A DNA stretch of 64,000 bases from NCBI RefSeq assembly GCF_000429085.1, contig NZ_AUBE01000008.1:1-64000 (forward strand). The letters run 5' to 3'. Made by a program: the position numbers and the translations under genes. The notes below the pieces were generated by a model. It saw only the letters and a program-made list of their open reading frames with translations, was not told where the DNA came from and made no database searches. Below are positions 1-8,911 of this stretch, piece by piece (within the stretch, counting starts at the first letter, position 1; each line of letters begins with the position of its first letter). This DNA is from Streptomyces flavidovirens DSM 40150 (lineage in GTDB: Bacteria; Actinomycetota; Actinomycetes; Streptomycetales; Streptomycetaceae).

Positions 1-303
1 GGTGGAGTCGACGCACACGATGGTCCAGTCGACAGCTCCGACGGCATCGGAGTGCTGCTGGACATGCGCGAGGAGCCGGTCCCAGGTGCCGTCGGCGGAC
101 CAGTGCCGGAAGCGTTCATAGACCGTCTTCCACGGCCCGTACCGTTCGGGCAGGTCACGCCAGGCGGCCCCGGTGGACAGCTTCCACAAGATCCCGTTCA
201 CGACCTGGCGCCGGTCCCGGACCGGTCGGCCCATCCGTCCCGGCGCCAGCAACGGAGCGATCAACGCCCACGACTCATCCGTCAGTTCATGTCGACGCAC
301 CAC
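1..303 (-). CDS. IS5-family transposase, N-terminal part (cut by window edge)
   Basis: The leftward frame reads VVRRHELTDESWALIAPLLA and continues to the window edge as 101 codons without a stop. It contains the segment GAAWRDLPERYGPWKTVYER, which is typical of the N-terminal DUF4096 domain of IS5-group DDE transposases in Streptomyces. The frame opens with two consecutive GTG codons (303 and 300), and no ATG is available. An IS-like terminal sequence follows directly upstream (about 307-341). The DDE catalytic residues would lie outside the window, so intactness cannot be judged. The call is firm at family level; the exact IS name is not assigned. Confidence 0.85.
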   Translation of the reverse strand, partial: MVRRHELTDESWALIAPLLAPGRMGRPVRDRRQVVNGILWKLSTGAAWRDLPERYGPWKTVYERFRHWSADGTWDRLLAHVQQHSDAVGAVDWTIVCVDST

Positions 304-306
304 TAA

Positions 307-344
307 CGGACCAACGACTTACCCACTTTCCGGACACGACCTAG
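307..344. mobile_element. Terminal end of the IS element with possible CTAG target site
   Basis: Just outside the transposase start, read leftward, is GGTCGTGTCCGGAAAGTGGG, which resembles terminal inverted repeats of IS5-like elements in actinomycetes. It abuts CTAG at 341-344, a plausible target-site duplication. The other terminus lies beyond the left edge, so the repeat pair cannot be matched here. Confidence 0.55.
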
Positions 345-354
345 GGCCCTCCGC

Positions 355-373
355 GGCCCCGCCGCGCGGGGCC
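355..373. terminator. GC-rich hairpin beside the IS end
   Basis: Arms GGCCCCG and CGGGGCC (7 bp, perfect) enclose a 5-nt loop and are followed by a pyrimidine run TTCTCTCCCC. It sits between the IS end and the Ada/AlkA gene. No gene visible in the window clearly ends here, so it may serve a gene interrupted by the IS. Confidence 0.4.
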
Positions 374-386
374 TTCTCTCCCCGTC

Positions 387-443
387 CTCAAACGCCGGAG
401 GGGCTGGATTCGGCCGCACCGTCCAGCCCCTCCGGCATTTGAG
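387..443. repeat. Long near-perfect hairpin (dispersed Streptomyces-type repeat)
   Basis: Two 22-nt arms (387-408 and 422-443) pair with a single G-T mismatch around a 13-nt loop. The arm core is ACGCCGGAGGGGCTGGA. From memory, this kind of CTCAAACGCCGGAGGGGCTG hairpin recurs in intergenic regions of many Streptomyces genomes and often acts as a terminator. It lies about 100 bp upstream of the Ada/AlkA start. Confidence 0.7.
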
Positions 444-540
444 CGCCACCCCGCCACCCCGCCACCCCGCCACCACCCCGGACGCCGTGTCCGAATCCCG
501 CCAGTCCGCCGCCCTCCACTGCCGCACACTGGATGGCGTG

Positions 541-1902
541 ATGGACGAAGTGAGCATGTACGAGGCGGTGACCAGCCGCGACGCGCGTTTCGACGGGGAG
601 TTCTTCTTCGCCGTCACCACCACCGGCATCTACTGCCGGCCGAGCTGCCCCGCCGTCACCCCCAAGCGCGGGAACGTGCGCTTCTACCCCACCGCTGCCG
701 CCGCCCAGGGCAACGGCTTCCGGGCCTGCCGCCGCTGCCGCCCCGACGCCGTTCCCGGCTCCGCCGACTGGAACGCACGCGCCGATGTCGTCGGGCGCGC
801 GATGCGGATGATCGGCGACGGGATCGTAGACCGCGAAGGCGTGCCCGGACTCGCGGCCCGGCTCGGCTACAGCACTCGGCAGGTGCAGCGGCAGTTGACG
901 GGCGAACTCGGCGCCGGCCCCGTCGCGCTCGCCCGCGCCCAGCGCGCGCACACCGCCCGCGTACTGCTCCAGACCACCGGACTGCCCGTCACGGAGATCG
1001 CGTTCGCGTCCGGTTTCGCGAGCGTGCGGCAGTTCAACGACACCATCCGCCAGATCTACGCCCGCACCCCCAGCCTCCTGCGCGCGGAGTCGGGCACGAA
1101 GACGGCGGGCACCGGCGCGGGCCCCGCCCTCGCCGCCGGGATTCCGCTGCGACTCGCCTATCGCGGGGCGTACGCCGCCAGGCAGGTCTTCGACCTGCTC
1201 GCGAGCGAGGCCGTGCCGCGCGTCGAGGAGATGACCGGTGAGCCCGGCGCCCGTACCTACCGGCGCACCCTGCGCCTGCCGTACGGAACGGGCATCGCCG
1301 CCGTGGACGAGGCCCCGCACAGTGGCTGGCTCGAAGCCCGCGTCCACCTCACCGACCTGCGCGACCTGACCACCGCCGTCCAGCGGCTGCGCAGGCTCTT
1401 CGACCTCGACGCCGACCCGTACGCCGTCGACGAGCGGCTCGCGGCCGACCCGGCGCTGGCACCGCTGGTCGCCGCCCGGCCGGGCCTGCGCTCACCGGGC
1501 GCCGCGGACCCCGACGAGTTCGCGGTACGGGCGCTGGTGGGCCGTGAGGCCGCGGTCGGCCTCATCGAGGCGTACGGGAAGGTTCTCGACCAGCCGTGCG
1601 GCGCGCTGACGCACGTCTTCCCCGAGCCGGGCGCACTCACCGGGGCCGAGGACCCGGCGCTGCGGGCGCTGGCGACCGCGCTCGCCGACGGCGACGTACG
1701 CCTGGATCCCGGAGCGGACCGCGACGAGGCGGAGCGGGCACTGCGCGCGCTGCCGGGGATCACCGCGAGGACCGCCGGCCTGATCCGGATGCGGGCGCTC
1801 GGGGATCCGGATGTGGCGCCGGACGGTGAGGGGGACGAGCCGGTGACCGCCGGGTGGCGGCCCTGGCGGTCGTACGCCGTGCGGCACCGATGGACGCCGT
1901 AA
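541..1902 (+). CDS. Ada/AraC/AlkA fusion: alkylation-repair regulator and DNA-3-methyladenine glycosylase
   Basis: The protein (453 aa from ATG 541; ATG 556 is an alternative start) has three parts. The first is an Ada metal-binding domain (about 1-75) with the four cysteines in YCRPSCPA and RACRRCRPD, which accepts methyl groups from DNA phosphotriesters. The second is an AraC-type double helix-turn-helix (about 90-175, LAARLGYSTRQVQRQL and TEIAFASGFASVRQFN). The third is an AlkA N-terminal plus HhH glycosylase region (about 190-453, with LRALPGITARTAGLIRMRAL). The role is sensing and excising alkylated bases. The segment after GDPDV, where AlkA enzymes carry the FPxxDLG catalytic aspartate, is about 20 residues short and lacks that motif, so glycosylase activity is doubtful. 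No close partner gene follows. Confidence 0.85.
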   Translation: MDEVSMYEAVTSRDARFDGEFFFAVTTTGIYCRPSCPAVTPKRGNVRFYPTAAAAQGNGFRACRRCRPDAVPGSADWNARADVVGRAMRMIGDGIVDREGVPGLAARLGYSTRQVQRQLTGELGAGPVALARAQRAHTARVLLQTTGLPVTEIAFASGFASVRQFNDTIRQIYARTPSLLRAESGTKTAGTGAGPALAAGIPLRLAYRGAYAARQVFDLLASEAVPRVEEMTGEPGARTYRRTLRLPYGTGIAAVDEAPHSGWLEARVHLTDLRDLTTAVQRLRRLFDLDADPYAVDERLAADPALAPLVAARPGLRSPGAADPDEFAVRALVGREAAVGLIEAYGKVLDQPCGALTHVFPEPGALTGAEDPALRALATALADGDVRLDPGADRDEAERALRALPGITARTAGLIRMRALGDPDVAPDGEGDEPVTAGWRPWRSYAVRHRWTP

Positions 1903-2427
1903 CGCCCGAACACCCCCCTGCCGGTCCAACTCCCCGCTGAACCGCGCCCCCGGCTGCTGCGGCCCGGCCCGCAGCACGGCGTCACCCCGGAGGCCCCCCA
2001 CGCCTCACGGCTTCAGTCTCACGAACGCTGTGGTCGGTCACGAGTGCGGTGTTCGGGGTCGGCGGTCGGCATCTGCCCCAGGGGTTGTGTCCTGAGGTAC
2101 GCGTGCTCGGGGATCACTGCATGCGGTCACGCCGCTGCCTCACCTCGGACGCCTCCCACGCCTCACGGCTTCAGGCTCATGAACGATGTCGTCGGTCACG
2201 AGTGCGGTGTTCGGGGTCGGCGGTTGGCATCTGTCCCAGGGGTTGCGTCCTGAGGTACGCGCGCTCGCCCCGCACACCGGCCCGACGGCCCGGACTTCCG
2301 GAGGGGGCCCACAACCCCAACTGGTCGGCACCAGGCTGTAGTCGCGGGCGGGCCCGGCTCGTGCCCGGAGATCCGGGGGTCTGCCCTCAGCCCCAGAGCC
2401 TCAGCCTCAGCCCCTCAGCCCAGACGC
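1903..2427. repeat. Gene-free stretch with a 113-bp direct repeat spaced 158 bp
   Basis: Positions 1997-2109 and 2155-2267 are near-identical copies in the same orientation. Both contain GGTCGGTCACGAGTGCGGTG and end in GAGGTACGCG(T/C)GCTCG, with only scattered substitutions. They share no coding frame I can recognise. The right end of the gap (about 2386-2440) is a low-complexity run of CTCAGCCC units that includes the stop codon of the next, leftward gene. Nothing else is seen in this stretch. Confidence 0.8.
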
Positions 2428-2910
2428 TCAGCCCCAGACCAGCGCACCCGCCCACGCGCCGGCCACCAGCAGGCAGGCGAACAGCTCCACGAGCACCCGG
2501 TATCCGATGGCGCGCATGACTGTACGGGTGGAGGCCCAGCCGCCGCCGTGGCTGCCGAGCCGCGCCCGCTCCACGCCGTAGATCCCTCCGACGAACCCGA
2601 CGATCCCGCCCACCACCGGCAGCAGGAAGAACCCGGCGATCCCCGCGATCCCGCCCACCATCAACGTTCGCGGCGGCGCGCCCGACTCCTGGAGGCGGCG
2701 GGCCGGCAGGAGGGGCTTGAGCGCCTGGTTGAGCAGCAGCAGGGCGGTGGCTCCGATCAGTACGCCCCAGGCGAGCGCGGTCTTCTCCTCCAGCGCCCAC
2801 CACAGCACGGCCGCCCAGACGATCGCCTGGCCCGGTACGCCCGGCGCGAGTACGCCGAGCAGGCCGGCCAGCATGACGAGGCCGACCAGGAGGAGCTGCC
2901 ACACGCCCAT
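2428..2910 (-). CDS. DUF456 family membrane protein
   Basis: The 160-aa hydrophobic protein has about four membrane segments: LLLVGLVMLAGLLGVLAPGV, AIVWAAVLWWAL, WGVLIGATALLLLNQAL, and IAGIAGFFLLPVVGGIVGFV followed by a C-terminal VLVELFACLLVAGAWAGAL. The glycine-rich G-I-x-G-F-x2-L-P motif in the second half and the overall size fit DUF456, a bacterial inner-membrane family of unknown role. The ATG at 2910 opens directly on the first membrane span. It stands alone, head-to-tail with the regulator gene to its right. No function can be assigned. Confidence 0.8.
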   Translation of the reverse strand: MGVWQLLLVGLVMLAGLLGVLAPGVPGQAIVWAAVLWWALEEKTALAWGVLIGATALLLLNQALKPLLPARRLQESGAPPRTLMVGGIAGIAGFFLLPVVGGIVGFVGGIYGVERARLGSHGGGWASTRTVMRAIGYRVLVELFACLLVAGAWAGALVWG

Positions 2911-2997
2911 CTTCCCAGGGTGCGGGACCTGGGCTGTCCCCGCAGGTCGGAGGGGCCGCCCGTGGTGGGGGGCCGGCGGAATGCCCCGCGTTTCCGG

Positions 2998-3984
2998 TCA
3001 GCGTCTGGCCACCCAGCCGCGCTCGTACGCATGCCAGCCGAGCTGCAGCCGGGTCGTCACCCCCGCCAGCTCCATCAGTCCCTTCACCCGCCGCTGCACC
3101 GTCCGCAGACCCAGCTCGAGCTGCTTCGCGACGCTCGCGTCCGTCATCCCGGCCAGCAGCAGCGACAACACCTGAAGGTCCGTGGCGTCCGGGCCAGGCA
3201 GCCCCTCCTCCGACACCGTGGTTCCGTCCACGCCGAGCCGCAGCGGCAGCGCCTCGCGCCACACCGCCTCGAAGAGCCCGGTCAGAGATTCCAGCAGCCC
3301 GCTCGCGTGCACGACGAGGGCCGCGGGCTCCGCGCCGCGTCCCGTCAGCGGCACCATTGCGACGGTCCGGTCCACGACCACGAGCCTGGTCGGCACGTCC
3401 TCCACCACCCGGAGCTGCTCGTCGCGCCCCAGCGCCGCCGACAGCTCGGCGATCCCCGAGGGGAGGGTGAGGACCTCCCGCTCCAGCACCACCCGGTACG
3501 TCACGCCACGCGTCGCCGCCCGCTCATCCGCTTCGCCGTCCATGCCGCTGACCGCGGCGGGATTCCCCGTCACCAGCGCGCAGACCTCCTCGGTCGCGCC
3601 GAGCCGCAGTTGTACGAAGCGGTGCGCCACCGCGCTCGCCCCCGTCACCACCTCGACCAGATCGTGCACGGCGGGCTCGGCGGCCTCCGCCCGGTACTCC
3701 TCGGCGAGCAGCGCCGCCGTCACCTCCGCCTGCTCCAGCTCGTGCCGCTGCTGGGTCAGCAGCGCGCCCAGCGCGACCCCCGGTGGCGCGGCCACCCAGC
3801 GCCCCGTACGGGCCGACGACCGGGCGGCGAGCCCCCGCCGCTCCAGGCGGCGCAGCGCGCGTTCCGTATCGGCCTCCGGAAGCGTCAGCCGGTGTGCGAG
3901 GTCGGGGACCTCCGCGGCACCGAGCGCGACAAGCGCGCGGTACGTCGACTCCTGGGCCTCGTCGAGACCAATGGCTCCCAGCAC
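2998..3984 (-). CDS. LuxR-type helix-turn-helix transcriptional regulator with TrmB-like N-terminus
   Basis: The protein is 328 aa from GTG 3984 and begins VLGAIGLDEAQESTYRAL. The N-terminal 80 residues resemble a TrmB-type winged helix (a transcription factor reading DNA through LTLPEADTERALRRLERRGL). The middle part looks like an effector domain. The C-terminus (about 255-320) has a LuxR-like HTH: DLQVLSLLLAGMTDASVAKQ, then LRTVQRRVKGLMELAGVTTR. I chose the GTG because GGAGGGG-like bases precede it and the extension to ATG 4095 is low-complexity; the true start could still lie upstream. The gene diverges from the phosphatase-like gene at 4284. The target genes are unknown. Confidence 0.75.
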   Translation of the reverse strand: MLGAIGLDEAQESTYRALVALGAAEVPDLAHRLTLPEADTERALRRLERRGLAARSSARTGRWVAAPPGVALGALLTQQRHELEQAEVTAALLAEEYRAEAAEPAVHDLVEVVTGASAVAHRFVQLRLGATEEVCALVTGNPAAVSGMDGEADERAATRGVTYRVVLEREVLTLPSGIAELSAALGRDEQLRVVEDVPTRLVVVDRTVAMVPLTGRGAEPAALVVHASGLLESLTGLFEAVWREALPLRLGVDGTTVSEEGLPGPDATDLQVLSLLLAGMTDASVAKQLELGLRTVQRRVKGLMELAGVTTRLQLGWHAYERGWVARR

Positions 3985-4283
3985 CCCTCCACACCCCTCC
4001 CCGGACGCTTCGGTTCCGCCCCCCCCCGCGCCCCGATCTTGCCCACCGGCTCGTGGCGGGAAGCGGCCACGGCGTAAACCCGCCGCAGACATCATCCCCG
4101 CACCACCCGTCACTCTGCCAATGTGGCGCCACCTCAGCACCAACCGCCTCCTAGGACAGTGCTTTTGGCGCCGGCCGAAAGACCGTTCGCCGGGCGTCCG
4201 TCCCGTGGAAGTGGGGTCGCCCGGCGGACTTCTTTTTCCTGATGCCCCGTTTTCGTACGGCCCTTGCGGTGGACAATAGGGGC

Positions 4284-6080
4284 ATGAGCCAGCAGGGGGA
4301 GAGGCGCGCCGCCAACGAGGACGAGTGGTGGGGTCGGCTGTACGACGACGAGCCCGTCCCGGACACGGGGCCCGCGCAGGGGAACGACGACACCCTGGAC
4401 GCCCGTTTCCACTCGGCGAAGGACACGTTGTCGCCGCCACCACCGGGACGCGAGGCGGCCGACGCGACCGCCGCAGCGGACGTACGCCGCCCTCCGCCCC
4501 CACCGCCGCAACCCCCGGTCCCGAGGCGGCCGGACGCGCCGCGAACCGGACCGGCCCCGGAGCCGCCGCCCTGGTGGGCAGCGGACCGGCCCGCCGAACC
4601 GGCGGAGAAACACCCTCCGGTCCCGCCCATTCCGCCGCCCGCGGGACCCCACGCGACGGAGCCGCAGGTTCCGTCGACGTCGACGTCGGAGTCAGCGCCG
4701 GCGCCGACTCCACCGAAATCCGCACCGGCTCCTCCGCCCCCGCCGCCCCCCGCGCCGCCGACCGGGAAGCCCCGGCCCGCGCCCCCGCCCCCGCCCCCGC
4801 CTCCCGCCATCGCGCGCCAGCGTGCCCCCTGGGAGCCGCCGGAAGTGCCCCAAGTGCCGCCCGCCAGGCGGGAGTCGGGGCCGCCCGCTGAAGACCGGCG
4901 GCCAGGGGCTGCCGCCGCGCCCCACCGCACGCCGCAGGCCCGCGCCCGCCGGGACGCCGCAGCGCCACCCCCGCCCGTACCCCCGCAGCCGGCACATCCC
5001 GCGCCCCCGTACGGCGGGGCGCCGCCGGACCCGTACGCCGAGCGCCTCCCGGAAAACGCCGGGGCCGGCAGAGACGGGCGCCGGGAGGAGGACCAGGACC
5101 GCCGCCCCCGCGCCGACTTCGTCGGGGACCGCCCGCCGACCTACGACGCCGAGCCCACAGCCCTGCCCGCCGCCGACCCCCGCGAACTCGGCGCCCTCGT
5201 CGCCGACACCGTGCTCGACGGCGCCCGGTACGGCACGTACACCCTGCGCGCCGCCTCCGTCCGCGGCGACTCCGCCCGCTACCGCGGCGAACCCCGCCGC
5301 GACGCCCTGCTCACCGCCCGCTTCGGCAGCGGCGTGGGCGCGCTCGTCCTGGTCGCGGTGGCCGGCGGGGCCCGCGCCGCCGGGAACGCGCATCTGGCCG
5401 CCGCCGACGCCTGCCGCTGGATCGGCGAAGCCGTCGGCCGCAGCCACGCCCGCCTCGCCGACGACATAAGGGCGGGTCGCAGGGGCGACCTCAAGTCCGG
5501 CCTGCACCGCCTCACCGACCGCGGCTACGGCAAGCTGCGCGCCCGCGCGGCCGAACTCGGCGTGGAACCCGAGGAGTACACGGCGAGCCTCCGCTGCCTC
5601 CTCCTCCCCGCCGACCCCGCGTGCCGGACCAGGGTCTTCTTCGGCATCGGCGGCGGCGGCCTGTTCCGGCTGCGCGACGGCGCCTGGCAGGACATAGAGC
5701 CGCCCGTTCCCGAGCCCGCCGCCGTCACCGGCGCGCCCGTCGTCGGCTTCGGCTCACCCCCGTCCCAGACCCCCGAGGGCGACCGCCTCACCATGGACCT
5801 CGGCATTCCGACGCCCCCGCCCCCATACGCCGAAAGCGTGCCCCCGCGCACCGAGCCCTTCCGCTTCCGGGCCTCGGTGGCCCGCCCGGGTGACACCCTC
5901 CTCCTGTGCAGCGGCGGCCTCGCCGAGCCCCTGCGCGACGAGCCGTCCCTCGCCAAGGAACTGGCCGAACGCTGGGCCCCCGCCGAACCACCCGGCCTCG
6001 CCGCGTACCTCGCGGACACCTGCCTGCGGGTGAAGGGGTACGCCGACGACCGTACGGCGGTGGCGGTCTGGGAGGCGTAA
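4284..6080 (+). CDS. Proline-rich protein with C-terminal PPM/PP2C-like phosphatase domain
   Basis: The protein is 598 aa from ATG 4284 (MSQQGERRAANEDEW). Residues about 45-290 are extremely proline-, alanine- and arginine-rich with runs of PPPPPPP, suggesting a disordered or extracytoplasmic-like linker although no membrane span is present. Residues about 300-598 resemble a PP2C-like fold: GALVLVAVAGGARAAGNAHL near the start, and RPGDTLLLCSGGLAEPL with YADDRTAVAVWEA at the end, which matches the D-x-L-L-L-x-S-x-G and D-D-R-T motifs. It could reverse Ser/Thr phosphorylation. The first conserved metal-binding Asp residues are not clear, so catalytic activity is uncertain. Confidence 0.7.
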   Translation: MSQQGERRAANEDEWWGRLYDDEPVPDTGPAQGNDDTLDARFHSAKDTLSPPPPGREAADATAAADVRRPPPPPPQPPVPRRPDAPRTGPAPEPPPWWAADRPAEPAEKHPPVPPIPPPAGPHATEPQVPSTSTSESAPAPTPPKSAPAPPPPPPPAPPTGKPRPAPPPPPPPPAIARQRAPWEPPEVPQVPPARRESGPPAEDRRPGAAAAPHRTPQARARRDAAAPPPPVPPQPAHPAPPYGGAPPDPYAERLPENAGAGRDGRREEDQDRRPRADFVGDRPPTYDAEPTALPAADPRELGALVADTVLDGARYGTYTLRAASVRGDSARYRGEPRRDALLTARFGSGVGALVLVAVAGGARAAGNAHLAAADACRWIGEAVGRSHARLADDIRAGRRGDLKSGLHRLTDRGYGKLRARAAELGVEPEEYTASLRCLLLPADPACRTRVFFGIGGGGLFRLRDGAWQDIEPPVPEPAAVTGAPVVGFGSPPSQTPEGDRLTMDLGIPTPPPPYAESVPPRTEPFRFRASVARPGDTLLLCSGGLAEPLRDEPSLAKELAERWAPAEPPGLAAYLADTCLRVKGYADDRTAVAVWEA

Positions 6081-6183
6081 CGGCGTACCGCATGGGTTGA
6101 TGGACTCGGCACGGCACGGGCACAGCACCGTAGCCGCAGGACCGGCCGACCATCTCCCTCTCCCGGAAGGGCGTGCGCATCCC

Positions 6184-7932
6184 ATGGCCAAGCAGAAGGT
6201 GGCGGAGCAGTTCGTCGACATCCTCGTGAAAGCCGGGGTGCGACGCCTCTACGGTGTCGTCGGCGACAGCCTCAACCCCGTCGTCGACGCCGTCCGCCGC
6301 ACCTCCGGCATCGACTGGATCCAGGTCAGGCACGAGGAGGTCGCGGCCTTCGCCGCCGGCGCCGAGGCCCAGCTCACCGGCACCCTCGCCGCCTGCGCCG
6401 GCTCCTGCGGCCCCGGCAATCTGCACCTGATCAACGGCCTGTACGACGCGCACCGCTCCATGGCCCCGGTGCTCGCCCTCGCCTCGCAGATCCCGGCAGG
6501 CGAGATCGGCCTCGGCTACTTCCAGGAGACCCACCCCGACCAGTTGTTCCGCGAATGCAGTCACTACAGCGAGCTGATTTCCAGCCCGAAGCAGATGCCG
6601 CGCGTCCTGCAGACCGCGATCCAGAACGCCGTCGGCCGTGGCGGAGTCAGTGTGGTGTCGCTGCCCGGTGACGTGGCGTCCGAGCAGGTCCCCGAGCGGG
6701 CGGGCGACCACGCGCTGGTGACGACGCGTCCCGCCGTACGCCCCGCGGAGGCGGAGCTGGAGAAGTTCGCCCGCATGGTCGACGAGGCGAAACGGGTCAC
6801 GCTCTTCTGCGGCAGCGGCACGGCGGGCGCCCACGCGGAGGTCATGCGGTTCGCGGAGCGCGTCAAATCCCCGGTCGGGCACGCGCTGCGCGGCAAGCAG
6901 TGGATCCAGTACGACAACCCGTACGACGTCGGCATGAGCGGCCTGCTCGGTTACGGCGCGGCATACGAGGCCACCCACGAGTGCGATCTGCTGATCCTCC
7001 TCGGCACGGACTTCCCGTACAACGACTTCCTTCCCCACGACGAGGACGTGAAGATCGTCCAGGTCGATGTACGGCCCGAGCGCCTCGGCCGCCGCTCCAA
7101 GCTCGACCTCGCGATCTGGGGCGACGTACGGGAGACCTTGACGTGCCTGACGCCGCGCGTGAAGGCCAAGTCCGACCGCAGGTTCCTCGACCGGATGCTG
7201 AAGAAGCACGCCGACGCGCTGGAGGGCGTGGTGAAGGCGTACACCCGCAAGGCCGGCAAGCGGGTGCCGATCCACCCCGAGTACGTCGCCTCGGTCCTCG
7301 ACGAACTGGCCGACGACGACGCGGTCTTCACTGTCGACACGGGGATGAACAATGTGTGGGCCGCCCGCTACATCACCCCCAACGGGCGCCGCAACATCAT
7401 CGGCTCGTTCACCCACGGCTCGATGGCCAACGCCATGCCGCAGGCGATCGGCGCCCAGTTCACCGACCGCGGCCGCCAGGTGATCGCCATGTCCGGCGAC
7501 GGCGGCTTCAGCATGCTGATGGGCGACTTCCTCACGCTCGTCCAGTACGACCTGCCGGTGAAGGTCGTCGTCTTCAACAACTCCTCCCTCGGCATGGTGG
7601 AGCTGGAGATGCTGGTCGACGGCCTGCCGTCGTTCGGTACGGCGAACAAGAACCCGGACTTCGCGGCGGTCGCGCGAGCCTGCGGGGCGTACGGCGTACG
7701 GGTGGAGAAACCGAAACACCTGGCCGGAGCCCTCAAGGACGCCTTCAAGCACAAGGGCCCGGCGCTGGTGGACGTGGTCACCGACCCGAACGCCCTGTCG
7801 ATCCCGCCGAAGATCCGCGCCGGGATGGTGAGCGGCTTCGCGCTGTCCGCGAGCAAGATCGTGCTGGACGGCGGGGTGGGGCGGATGCTCCAGATGGCCC
7901 GCTCGAACCTGCGCAATGTGCCGAGGCCGTAG
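6184..7932 (+). CDS. poxB: Thiamine-diphosphate-dependent pyruvate dehydrogenase (quinone), PoxB type
   Basis: The 582-aa protein matches pyruvate oxidases that decarboxylate pyruvate to acetate and CO2 and pass electrons to the membrane quinone pool. An N-terminal pyrimidine-binding domain carries the glutamate motif RHEEVAAF (about 49-56). The central FAD domain follows. The C-terminal domain has the ThDP/Mg motif, with GDGGFSMLMGDF at about 438 and FNN about 26 residues later. ATG 6184 follows GAAGGGCGTGCGCATCCC, a usable ribosome-binding site, so the longer frame from 6097 is not needed. It stands alone between the phosphatase-like and secreted-protein genes. Confidence 0.9.
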   Translation: MAKQKVAEQFVDILVKAGVRRLYGVVGDSLNPVVDAVRRTSGIDWIQVRHEEVAAFAAGAEAQLTGTLAACAGSCGPGNLHLINGLYDAHRSMAPVLALASQIPAGEIGLGYFQETHPDQLFRECSHYSELISSPKQMPRVLQTAIQNAVGRGGVSVVSLPGDVASEQVPERAGDHALVTTRPAVRPAEAELEKFARMVDEAKRVTLFCGSGTAGAHAEVMRFAERVKSPVGHALRGKQWIQYDNPYDVGMSGLLGYGAAYEATHECDLLILLGTDFPYNDFLPHDEDVKIVQVDVRPERLGRRSKLDLAIWGDVRETLTCLTPRVKAKSDRRFLDRMLKKHADALEGVVKAYTRKAGKRVPIHPEYVASVLDELADDDAVFTVDTGMNNVWAARYITPNGRRNIIGSFTHGSMANAMPQAIGAQFTDRGRQVIAMSGDGGFSMLMGDFLTLVQYDLPVKVVVFNNSSLGMVELEMLVDGLPSFGTANKNPDFAAVARACGAYGVRVEKPKHLAGALKDAFKHKGPALVDVVTDPNALSIPPKIRAGMVSGFALSASKIVLDGGVGRMLQMARSNLRNVPRP

Positions 7933-8034
7933 GTCCGTACGAGTGGAATGACGGGCGGGGGCGGGGCGGAAGCGGCGTGTCGCGGAAGGTCTCACGGCGA
8001 GTGACTGCTAATCACCCAGCCATCGAGAGGGCCT

Positions 8035-8838
8035 GTGAAGCGCATGTATCTCCCTCGCCGCTTCGGCCGTGGCCGCATCTCCGCCGCGGCCGCGGCCGCC
8101 GTCGTCATCGCCACGCCCGCCGCGATCGCCGCGCTTCCGGACGCGGCCACCTCCGTCTGGGGCGCCGCGGCCGGACCGCAGGCCGCGAAGGCGCCCCCCG
8201 TGGCCGAGGCCGGCGCCCCGGCGCCCGGCACCCCGATCAGGGCGGGGCTGCTGAAGCTGGACCTGGGCCCGGCTCTCGGCCCGGCGGGAAACGGCATCGC
8301 GGCCGCCCCCGTCGACGGCGCGGTCCGGCTGGGCGCGGGCGGTGTCGGTCTCAAGGCCCGCGAGGGCAGCAGGATCGCGCACGGGGACGGGAAGCTGCGG
8401 GGCGGCAAGGTCGTGTTCGACGGTGGCGTCCGGCTGTCGAAGGGCGACAGGGCGGTCGTCTACGTCAAGGACTTCGCCGTCGACCTCAGGACGCACGTCG
8501 TGACGGCCACGGTGGGAGAGGGCAGGTCCGGTACCCGGCTCGGCGTACTGAAAGACACCAGGACGACGCTCCTCGCGCACACGGTGGCCGGTGACGCGAA
8601 CATCGCGACGGCCGGGCGGCTGGTGCTGGACGCGGGGGCGAGGGCGCGGATCGACGCGGGCCTGGGGGCGGATGTTCTCAGCCGGTCGGCCGCCGCCGGC
8701 ATCGGCACGACGTTCGAGACCCACACCGACCTGAATGTCGACCTCGCGTTCGCGCTCGGCCTGGACGCGGAACTCGGGCTGGAGCCCCGGCCGGACCACC
8801 GCCCAGATCCGGATATGCCACTCACACCGGTTAATTGA
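8035..8838 (+). CDS. Predicted secreted protein of unknown function
   Basis: The 267-aa protein has a clear signal peptide: MKRMYLPRRFGRGR followed by the hydrophobic ISAAAAAAVVIATPAAIAAL and a likely signal-peptidase site near residue 33-40. The mature part is Ala/Gly/Asp-rich with beta-type repeats such as DGAVRLGAGGVGLKAREG, RGGKVVFDGGVRLSKGD and KDFAVDLRTHVVTATVGEG, and ends in a short Asp/Pro tail. This could be an extracellular beta-rich domain resembling heme-transport HtaA-like modules, but I do not recognise it securely. Start is GTG 8035 (ATG 8044 is equally possible). Confidence 0.65.
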   Translation: MKRMYLPRRFGRGRISAAAAAAVVIATPAAIAALPDAATSVWGAAAGPQAAKAPPVAEAGAPAPGTPIRAGLLKLDLGPALGPAGNGIAAAPVDGAVRLGAGGVGLKAREGSRIAHGDGKLRGGKVVFDGGVRLSKGDRAVVYVKDFAVDLRTHVVTATVGEGRSGTRLGVLKDTRTTLLAHTVAGDANIATAGRLVLDAGARARIDAGLGADVLSRSAAAGIGTTFETHTDLNVDLAFALGLDAELGLEPRPDHRPDPDMPLTPVN

Positions 8839-8911
8839 CTATTGGACATGAGTGCCATTGCGCGTTCGGGGCATGCATCCCGTGAACCTGTTCGAGAAAG
8901 GTCGGTCCAGC

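Noticed and set aside
2386..2440. CTCAGCCC units at the DUF456 stop
   Set aside because: The run is short and irregular, with no evidence of function beyond low complexity.
4430..5060. Proline-rich stretch of the phosphatase-like gene considered as a tandem repeat array
   Set aside because: It is codon-level low complexity inside one reading frame, not a DNA repeat with fixed units.
5788..7995. A 735-codon minus-strand frame opposite poxB
   Set aside because: It is rich in His/Arg/Val repeats typical of the reverse of a conserved gene, and the sense gene has clear motifs.
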